Assembly: GCF_004571135.1 (NCBI RefSeq)
Contig: NZ_SPSB01000001.1
Coordinates: forward strand, 124,001 to 188,000
Length of the DNA stretch: 64,000 nt
Direction of reading: 5' to 3'
Source of the DNA: Algoriphagus kandeliae
Lineage (GTDB): Bacteria > Bacteroidota > Bacteroidia > Cytophagales > Cyclobacteriaceae
The notes under the pieces were generated by a model. That model saw only the letters and a list, made by a program, of their open reading frames with translations, was not told the origin of the DNA and ran no database searches. Each line of letters begins with the position of its first letter. Position 1 is the first letter of the stretch. Of this stretch, positions 52,558 through 62,600 are shown one piece after another. Made by a program: the position numbers and the translations under genes.

Positions 52558-52625
52558 CATTCAAATTATGGGGCTTCCAAAATTTTCTATTTCTTAATTT
52601 AAGATTTTTGGTCTCTTGAAATTAG

Positions 52626-52653
52626 AAACCTCTCTTTTTGAGAGGTTTTTTAT
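52626..52653 (+). terminator. intrinsic terminator closing EPS cluster 2
   Basis: Nine-base arms AAACCTCTC (52626-52634) and GAGAGGTTT (52640-52648) around a T5 loop are followed by a T-rich run. The hairpin lies about 70 bases after the CapK-like gene. Confidence 0.88.
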
Positions 52654-52726
52654 TTTTGATGCTTTTGATAAACTTAGAATAAAGTCTTATTCAAATTGTA
52701 TTCCTTTTAACCTCTTATAATTGTTT

Positions 52727-52734
52727 TATTTTTG
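52727..52734 (+). promoter_or_regulatory. candidate -7 box for the solitary GT2 gene
   Basis: TATTTTTG matches the Bacteroidota TAnnTTTG box exactly and lies 33 bases before the start codon at 52768. No clear -33 TTTG is seen at the usual distance, so the call is weak. The region is A/T-rich, and chance matches are likely. Confidence 0.35.
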
Positions 52735-52767
52735 AATAAATTCTATTCAGAAAAGTAAATTGCTTTT

Positions 52768-53544
52768 ATGATCCAAGATTCAGAACTCAATCCTCAAGTA
52801 TCCATTGTAACCCCTGTATATAACACGGGAAAATATCTCAAAGCCTGTCTAGATTCTGTTCTAAATCAATCATTTTCCGATTGGGAAATGATTTTAATAG
52901 ACGATTGCTCTTCAGATGATTCTCGATTGATATTAGATGAATATTGTAAGAGAGATAACCGGTTTATTCTTATTAAGAATGAAAAAAATGAAGGCTCAGG
53001 TATTTCTCGAAACAAAGGTATTGATAAGGCAAAGGGTAGGTATTTATGCTTCCTAGATAGTGATGATACTTGGCATAAAGACAAATTAGCTAAGCAATTC
53101 CAGTTTATGAAACAAAATGGTTATGCTTTTAGCTTCCATTCCTATGATTTTACTAATGAGGAGGGTGAGAAAATCTTGGCTCCTGAAATCGTTACCACCA
53201 AACCTGTTGACTATAAGTTTTTGTTGAAGAGAACAATTATCTCTACAATAACAGTTATGATTGATTTGGAGCAAACGGGTAAATTCTATATGCCAAGACA
53301 TAGGCGAAAGCAAGACTATGGCCTATGGCTATCTTTATTGAAATCAGGCTATTTAGCCTATGGTATGGTTGATATCCTTGCCACCTATCGCCAGAGGAAA
53401 GGATCTGCAACAAGTAATAAATGGACTTTAATTTGGAAGCATGTTAAGTTTCTTAAAGAAACTCAAGGGTTAAGTTGGGTTAAATCCTTCCTTTACACTG
53501 GATTTTGGGCATTTAATGGATTTGTCAAATACTATTTGCGGTAG
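52768..53544 (+). CDS. GT2 family glycosyltransferase
   Basis: A 258-residue GT-A transferase with VSIVTPVYNTGKYLKACLDSVLNQSFSDWEMILIDDCSSDDS, the GISRNKGIDKAKGRYLCFLDSDDTWHKDKLAKQ block (DSDD metal motif) and the acceptor segment RHRRKQDYGLWLSLLKSG. This is the short, soluble sub-type found in many capsule loci. It stands outside the two operons: a terminator lies upstream and the giant adhesin gene follows 60 bases later. It may decorate the same polysaccharides or a surface glycoprotein. Confidence 0.93.
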   Translation: MIQDSELNPQVSIVTPVYNTGKYLKACLDSVLNQSFSDWEMILIDDCSSDDSRLILDEYCKRDNRFILIKNEKNEGSGISRNKGIDKAKGRYLCFLDSDDTWHKDKLAKQFQFMKQNGYAFSFHSYDFTNEEGEKILAPEIVTTKPVDYKFLLKRTIISTITVMIDLEQTGKFYMPRHRRKQDYGLWLSLLKSGYLAYGMVDILATYRQRKGSATSNKWTLIWKHVKFLKETQGLSWVKSFLYTGFWAFNGFVKYYLR

Positions 53545-53570
53545 AGTTTTTTTATGCCACTCCTTGGCTT

Positions 53571-53578
53571 TATTTTTG
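53571..53578 (+). promoter_or_regulatory. candidate -7 box for the giant adhesin gene
   Basis: TATTTTTG matches TAnnTTTG and lies 26 bases before the ATG at 53605. The upstream T-rich stretch offers only a poor -33 box, and there is no terminator between the GT2 gene and this point, so read-through is also possible. Confidence 0.35.
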
Positions 53579-53604
53579 ATTGTTGCTAGCAAATCAATTA
53601 TTTG

Positions 53605-56600
53605 ATGTCTAGAGGGAAGATTTTATTAGTCATTTTATTCTTTCTGTTTTTTGAAAACTTCGCCACAATTCTGGTAAAGTCCTTTCAAGACCAGGAAATT
53701 AATGGAGGTACTTTTATAGATGACTACATCAATTTCCCAACCCTAGATTGTGAAATTGACGTCGACTTTACCAGCGACTTTTCGATTCAAAAAACAGCTC
53801 AATCTCCACTAAAAAATGTAGCATCATTTGGGACACCTATCGTCGGTGATGTAACAGGAGATGGAAATGCGGAGGTCTTAATTCTGGCTAGTTCAGGAAC
53901 ATGGAACCGGACTGCTGGAGATGAATTATTGTATAAGACTAGAAATATTCAGGTTTATCAATATGATGGTTCGAATTTAAATAATACGTATACTATAAAC
54001 ACTCCATTTTTTATCAATATGGAGGGGCCAAATCCTTTTTTAATTGCAAGGGTTATAGAGAACGAGAATCCTTTCATTATTGTAGCAGTTTCAAGTTCAG
54101 AACCCAATCCGATCTATAAGAGTAGATTGGTTGCATATCAATTTAATGGTGCAGCTTTCGTTCAGCGATGGGTATCTTCTGATATTTATGGAAGAAATGT
54201 TCCTGCTGGTACAGAAGTTAATGTTGCGCCACCAGCTGCACCTTACGAATATAGATCAGGAGGAGCCCCTGGAATAGCAGACTTTGACCAAGATGGTATA
54301 TCTGAAGTTTATATCTATAATGAAATATTCAATGCTGAGACTGGCGAATTCCTTATTGATGGAGGGGTTGGATTGGGGCAAGGGATTTCGCAGGTTTCTA
54401 GAGAAGGCTCCTTTATGTATGGGGGATCGATCTCCCTTTCAGTAGCTGCAGATATTACTAATAGCCCTGGATTAGAACTTGCGGCTGGAAACACTGTTTA
54501 TAACGTATCCAATAGTGCGGGTACCTGGTCCATGACTCCAATTCAAGCCGGGTTTAATGTAAATGGTAGTCCAGCTAAAGATGGGTTTACATCCATTGCA
54601 GATATTAATAATGATGGACGTTTAGATGTTATTGTAACGACAGCTCGAGAAAGGAATGTCATTGATTCAAGAACTGTATATGTATGGAATCCCACAAGTA
54701 GTCCTCAATTAATTGCTTGGAATACAATTAATGATACTCCAGCACCAGATTCAAACCCTTTGGATAATCAGTTTGAATCTGGAACTGGTGTTGCTTTTAT
54801 AGGAGATATCGATGGGGATTTGGCTCCTGAAATTGGAGTGACGTCTCATAAACGTCTAACCATGTTCAGATATAATAATCCTTCCACAACATTACAGGTT
54901 GTACCTGGATATCCCCAATCAACGAATGACCGATCTGGGTATACCTTGATCACAATGTTCGATTTTAATCAGGATGGGGAACAAGAGTTAGTTTATCGTG
55001 ATGAACAGGAATTAAGAATTATTAGAGGATCGGATGGGACTGATTTAGCAAAATTCCCGGTGTATTCAGCCACAGCTGGTGAAGGAGCTGTAGTCGCTGA
55101 TTTAGATAACGATGGAGAAGCAGAAATTGTGGTTACTGATGCTGAAATTTTTGATCCAACTGCGGGAATTGGATTTCCCGCAACACCCGATGCATATTTA
55201 ACTGTTTATGAAACTGCATCTGATCCATGGGCTCCTGCAAGACCTGTATGGAATCAATATGGGTATTTCAATGTCAATATTTTAGGTGATCTCTCTGTTC
55301 CTCAAAATCAATTGAACCATGCGATTCGTGCTATTGATCTATTTCCAAATTTAGATCCTGCCGATGGGTGTTTTCCACCAAATGCACAGCCACTAAACTC
55401 ATTCCTAGTTCAAGGGACTTTTTATAATGATAGTGGTTGCCGGACAGCCAATATTCCTGCATTTGATGTAGAAATTGACAATAGTAGTCTTTTTGCTAGA
55501 AGAACCTGCGAACCGCAGTCAATTGAGGTTAACTTTAGTCTGAAAAATAATTTCACAGCACAAGATATTCCGGCAGATATGGAAATCTCCTTTTATAGAG
55601 AGGAGGCTGACGGAACATTAACTTTCTTAGGAGAAAAAATCACAGCAGATCGAATTATCACTCAAGCAGATGGATGGGTCGACTATATAGGTGTGACTTT
55701 TAGTAGTCCACTTATTCCCCCTACAGGTGATTTTAACTTAGTAATTATTGCAAATAATACTGGAACTGTAGACTCACCTGATAGATTATTAGAATGTAAT
55801 TATACAAACAATACCTCTTTGGCAGTTCCAGTTTTGGACCTCCCGACATTTTCGATTGCCTCGTCTGCAAATAATTTATGTACTCCTGGAAACCAGTTGA
55901 TTCTGACTCCTATAACCTCGGATGATCAGGCAGTCAATCCCGTAAAAAACTGGAAAAGATTAGCAGTAAGTGGACAACCGGAATTTATTATTTCCGGAGC
56001 GGCTTCTTTTCCCGTTTCAGATCCTAATTTCCCAACAGTCACTTATACGATTGATGCTGATGAACAACTAATTGTAGAAAATTTACCGGAAGGTACTTTT
56101 TCATTTGTTTTTGATTTCATTGGCTGTAACCTCATAGAAGCAGTAAATGAGTTTTCAATCGATGTATCTCTCATTCCTTCACCAATTTTTGTAACCCAGG
56201 ATGCGACTTGTTTCCAAGCTAATGATGGGATTATAAGCCTTCAAGATACAGATGAACCAAATGGGATAACGTATACTCTAATATCAGATTCAGGGATCCC
56301 TGTTGCTGGATTTAGTGATGTTTCAGATGTGGCAATTGGGGATGTATTGTTTCAGAATATCTCACCCGGAACTTATAGGATTAGGTATTTTAATCAGGCA
56401 AATGCTACATGTATAGGAGAGTCTGCTGACCTAATTATAACCGAGCCCGCTCCTTTAGAAGTAATTGATTTGGTATCAACACCTACTACATGTGGGGTCG
56501 TAGATAACGGAGCTATTTCTTTGACTTTGACAGGAGGAACTGCTCCATATTCATTTGTAAGTGCTTCCAAGGATGGATCAGCATTGGGGATAACTCCGGT

Positions 56601-59600
56601 TATTTCTGGAGTGACCTATACTTTTACTAGCCTAGAATCTGGTAATTATGAGTTCATTTTTGAAGATGCGAATGGGTGTGTAGTTACCAGAACCGAATTG
56701 GTAGGAACCACTCCAGTACCGGATATTGATATTACAGTCAATCCAGAATATTGTTTTGGAGAAACTATTATACTGACACCTACAATAGTAGAGGTTGGGA
56801 CCTTGGTTGATCCGGTTACCTACACTTGGGTTGCAGGAGGGACTCCACTGACTGGTACAAGTGGAAGTTTTGCCGGAGGTACCTATTTGGTATCAGCTAC
56901 AACAGGGATCACTCCTCCTGTATTGACCCTAAACAATATTGATCCAAATACCTACACCTTCATCTTACAAGTAAGAGGAGCTGGTAGCTGCGATCTGGAT
57001 TTTTCGGAAGATGTTCAAGTTAATCCACTTCCTGAAGCAGATTTTGCGCTAGGAAATGTGAGTTGTTTTGGTGGTAGTGATGGTACACTCGAGCTTATAG
57101 GTGTTCCGGTAGGTTCAGGACCATTCAGTTATGAACTGATTCAGGTTTCCAGTGGCAGTATAATCCAAACAGTTCCAGATGGTAATTTTTCGGGTCTTAC
57201 TGCTGGGGATTATCAGGTGAGGATTACCAATGCAACTACATCTTGTCAGTTTCAGACGGCAGTTTACACCTTAATCGAACCTTCAGAGTTTGAGGTTCTT
57301 GACATAATTTCGACACCTACTACATGTGGGGTCGTAGATAACGGAGCTATTTCTTTGACTTTGACAGGAGGAACTGCTCCATATTCATTTGTAAGTGCTT
57401 CCAAGGATGGATCAGCATTGGGGATAACTCCGGTTATTTCTGGAGTGACCTATACTTTTACTAACCTAGAATCTGATAATTATGAATTCATTTTTGAAGA
57501 TGCGAATGGGTGTGTAGTTACCAGAACCGAATTGGTAGGAACCACTCCAGTACCGGATATTGATATTACAGTCAATCCAGAATATTGTTTTGGAGAAACT
57601 ATTATACTGACCCCTACAATAGTAGAGGTTGGGACCTTGGTTGATCCGGTTACCTACACTTGGGTGGCAGGAGGGACTCCACTGAGTAGTACAAGTGGAA
57701 GCTTTGCCGGAGGTACCTATTCAGTATCATCAACTACAGGGATCACTCCTCCTGTATTGACCCTAAACAATATTGATCCAAATACCTACACCTTCATCTT
57801 ACAAGTAAGAGGAGTTGGTAGCTGCGATCTGGATTTTTCAGAAGATGTTCAAGTTAATCCACTTCCTGAAGCAGATTTTGCGCTAGGAAATGTAAGTTGT
57901 TTTGGTGGAAATGACGGTACGCTGGAAGTGATTGGTGTTCCGGTTGGTTCAGGCCCGTTCAGTTATGAACTGATTCAGGTTTCCAGTGGCAGTGTAATTC
58001 AAACAGTTCCAGACGGTAATTTTTCGGGTCTTACTGCTGGGGATTATCAGGTGAGGATTACCAATACAACTACATCTTGTCAGTTTGAAACGCCTATCTA
58101 TACACTGACAGAATCTAGTCCAATTGAAGAAAACCAAGCTGTTGAATTACCTGTATCATGTGGATTAGATAACGGAGCAATCAGGGATGTTTTGGTTACA
58201 GGCGGTTCTGGAAATTATAATTTTGAATGGAGAAAAGATGATCCGACAACAGGTGCCTTGCTGAATCAAGGCACTATTACCGGGATTGAGGATTTAGGCC
58301 TTGGAACCTATTATCTTATTATCACGGATGAGTTTGGGTGCGTTGAAATATTTGATTATACAATTATTGCCGCGTCTGATCCCCTTTATGAATTGGTTGA
58401 TCCTATAAATGCCTGCTTTGGAGAGCCTATTCAGATTACCCCAATTCACATCGCCCCAGATCCAAGTTTACCACCTGCATCTGCTACTGAAATAAGATGG
58501 TACAAAGGGCCAAATCAAACTGAATTGATTCAGAATGGGCCAGATACAAATGATCCTTCTATCATATATTCTATCGATGACACAGATTGGCTTAATCCTG
58601 CTTTGCAGGTAGAGAACCTTCCTGCAGGAACTCATGAATTTTATTTCTATGTGGTGTGTACGGGTCAGGAAATCAAAATTGACGTCGATGTCTATGACAC
58701 ACCAGAAGTGACTTTTGAATCTAATGCTGTTTCATGTTTTGGAGAATTAGATGGTAAAATACTTCCAATATCAGGAACTAGTTCGGATTACACTTATTCG
58801 ATTGACGGAGCACCATCTGTTTCTCAATCAGAATTAGAGTCCTTCACTTTTGCTGCTGGGGTTTACTCCATTCAGGTGAATACACCAGCAGGATGTCCTC
58901 AAATTGTGGATGTAGAGGTTGAGGGACCGTCGGGACCTCTGGAAATTCAGGTACTTTCTCAGCAAGATCCTTCATGTAATTTGGATAATGGCCAGATTTT
59001 GCTACAACTTTTAGGGGGTAATCCGGATTATACGTTAACAATGAATGGGGCGCAGATTTCTGAGTTTGATTTATCCCAAGAAGGCTCAGAAGTGCTGCTT
59101 GAAAATTTAGCAGGCGGCAATTATCAATTTGAACTTTCAGATCAAAATGGTTGTCCTCCAGCAATTATCACTGTTACACTCACTCCTTTGGAAGTCCCTG
59201 AGTTTTATAGTCAAGGTGATGAAATATGTGCTTTTGATCCTATTACAGGCTTAGCTAACACTGGAATTTTGTCTCCTATTACTGTTAACCAAGCTGGTTC
59301 AAGTCCGGTGTTTAATTGGTTTTATTTTAATGAATCAGGCAATGAAGTGCAAATCAATTCAGGAGATCAGGTTTTTGGAGGAACTGCAGTGATAAATTCC
59401 TCAGGGCAATTGGAACTGACTGGGGTTCCATCAAAAGAGGATCCATATCTCTTTTATCTTGAGGTATCAGGTGATTTGGTTTGTTCTGGGCCAAAAATCG
59501 AAACAGAACTTCAGGTGAATTTTACTCCTGAGGTAATCTTCGAAAAAGAAGATATTCTTTGCTTTGGAGCCAATACGGGTAGGATTTCTGTCCAATCAGG

Positions 59601-62600
59601 GGGTCAAACAGGTTTGATTTTCAAATTGAATACTGGAGAAACCAATGATTCAGGTACGTTTGAAAATCTAGCAGCAGGAAACTATACGGTTGAAGTAAGT
59701 AATGGAACCAGTTGTATTCAAATTGTAGAGATTCAAATTGAACAACCAAATGAATTGTTAATTAGCTCAGTTGATTTTACTGACCCTACATGTGATGCAA
59801 TTAATGGAGAGTTTATTTTCACCATTAATGGAGGGGTAGAGCCTTATCTCATTTCCATCAATGGGGAAGATCTAAATGCTACAAATTTTGACTTTGCAGA
59901 AAATGGAGGAGTTTACACGGTTCAAAATTTAGCACCAGGAAACTATTCGATTTCTGTAATTGATGCTAATAGTTGTCAGGTGGAGGAGATAGACTTGTTT
60001 ACCTTAACAAATAACACAGGAGTTGCTATTAACTCTAATCCGATTTTTGAAGAAATATGTGAAGGGGAAACAGCACAATTAGTTCCAGATATTACCGTTC
60101 CTTCAGGTGTACAAGCAGATTTGAGATGGTATAGAGACGCTTCTGCTACTCAAGAGATCGTTTCGTCCTCGACCCCGGATTCGGATGGAATAGTTTATCA
60201 AATCGATAGCCAAGGTGTTCTAAGCATGGAGAATTTACCCGTTGGTGAATTTGAATATTTCTTAAGAATAAGCGGAGATGGTATTTGTACTCAAGTTACA
60301 CCTGCTACTTTAACTGTTACAGCACGTCCTGACATTACGTTGAATGTAGAGGATATTTCCTGTTTCGGAGCTAATGATGGATCTGTTTTCGTGGAAACAG
60401 GGCATGATTCCTCGTATTTGTATACTCTAAATAATGGAGATTCAAATTCAACAGGAGTGTTTTTAGATTTGATTCCAGGTAACTACACCTTAGAAGTAGA
60501 AAATACTTCAGGTTGTATACAATTTTTGAATTTTGAGATTAGGGAGCCTGAAGAATTAGTTATTTCTGCAATTAATTTCACCAATCCCACCTGTGATGAA
60601 GAAAATGGAGAAATCATTTTTGAAATTGCTGGAGGAACAGGGATTTACTCCGTTGAGATCAATGGTCAAGCATTAAATGATACAAATTTTGCCTTGATCC
60701 AAACAGGAAATACTTATCAAATAAAAGGCCTTGCTCCAGATACATATTCAGTTAAAGTAACAGATGAAAATGACTGTGTCGAATCAGTTGATGATTTGTT
60801 CACTTTAACCAATGAATCCGGAACATTGATAAGTTCAAATGACCTATTTGAAGAGATTATGCTGGGAGAAGTTGGGATCTTGACTCCCGATTTGTCTGTT
60901 CCAGCAGGTGTCGATTATGATTTGATCTGGTATTTTGACTCAAAAGCTACAGAGAAAATTATTTCAAGTCCTGACCCAGACACCAATGGTGTAGTATATC
61001 TGATAGATTCAAATGGTGTACTTTCTTTAGAAAACCTTTCCCCTGGCACCTATACTTATTATTATGAAATTTCAGGTGATGGAATATGCTTAACTATAAC
61101 TGAGGCAGTGATAGTAGTTAAAGCACCATTATCTGCAGAGATTATTACCGAACCTGTTACCTGTTTCGATGGAAGTGATGGATCAATAACATTAGAGGAT
61201 ATTGTGGGAGGTACTGCTCCTGTAGAGTTTAGTTTGGATCAAGTGAATTGGCAAACTTCACCAAAATTTGAAAATCTAACCGTCGGCACATATACGGTAT
61301 TTGTAAGGGATGCAAGTATTGTTTCAGGAATTTTGACAAGTTTCGAGAATGTTGAAATAATTACAAATGCAACTAAAATAGAATCAAATAAACCTGATAT
61401 TATCAATGCACAATGCGATCTTCCTAATGGAGCCATACGAAATTTGATTATCAGTGGAGGTACGGGTGATTATTCCATTGAATGGAGAAAAGACGATCCT
61501 ATTTCTGGAGATATCCAAACATCAGGGACCTTAACCGGGATTGAAGATATTTTCCCTGGAGTTTATTTCCTTATAATTACTGATAGTAATGGCTGCCAAG
61601 AGGTTTTCGAATTCTTAGTTGATGAGCTTCCTGATCCAGTTTATGAAATCATAAATCCAATTGATATTTGTTTGGGTGAAACGGCAATCATCAAACCTGT
61701 TTTTGTTGTACCGAATCCTACACAACCTACAGCTTCTACTGAGGTTAGATGGTATAAGGAACCTGGACAAGAAGGGCTAATATCTGATGGACCTGATTCA
61801 GAGGATCCTTCAATCATTTATACCATTGATGATTCTGATTGGGTCAATCCACAGCTTAATATTGAGAATCTTCCTGCAGGAACTCATGATTTCTATTTCT
61901 ATGTAGTTTGTACAGGTCAAGAAATTAAAGTTGAGGTTGAGGTATTTGAATTTCCTGATGCAATGTTTGAAACCTCACCCGTTTCCTGCTTTGGGGATTC
62001 AAATGGTAAAATTATTCCTGTTTCAGGAATATTACCAGAATTCACTTACTCTTTAAACGGAGGAGCCCCAATGAATTTAGAGGATTTAGAAGCCCTTGAT
62101 CTTCAGTCTGGGATTTATTCTCTTGATGTTATAAATCAAGCAGGCTGTACCCAAAGTTTATCAATAGAAATTATGGGGCCAGAATCTGCTCTTACCATTA
62201 ATGACGTAATTAAAATTGATCCCGGATGTGGCGCTGATAATGGTAAGATTCAAGCGCAAATCACAGGAGGATGGGATTCATATTCAGTTAGTCTTTTTAA
62301 AGATGGTGAATTGATCAATTCAATTACGCTTTCTGGTTCTGAATTGATTTTTGATGATCTAGAAACAGGATTGTATTTATTTGAAGTTCTTGATGGTAAA
62401 GGTTGCAAGGTCAGTTCAGAGGAAATTGAATTAGTAGATGGTCCTACTCAGATTTTAGTAGACAACCAAGAGGTATGTGAGGGCTCTGAAATTAGATTAA
62501 TTCCTCAATTGGACCCACCAGCTACAGATTATGAATTTTTATGGTTCTTTGATTCAGAGACCAATCAACAAATAATTTCTAGTCCAAGTCCTGATCCGAG

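Noticed and set aside
56479..58092. Direct repeats considered as a CRISPR array or mobile element
   Set aside because: The repeats are long, in frame, inside an open reading frame and encode SprB/Ig-like modules; there are no spacers, terminal inverted repeats or transposase.
57949..59164. Antisense open frames of 62 and 106 codons inside the adhesin gene
   Set aside because: They mirror the repetitive coding strand, have no recognisable domain or start context, and lie wholly within a well-supported gene.
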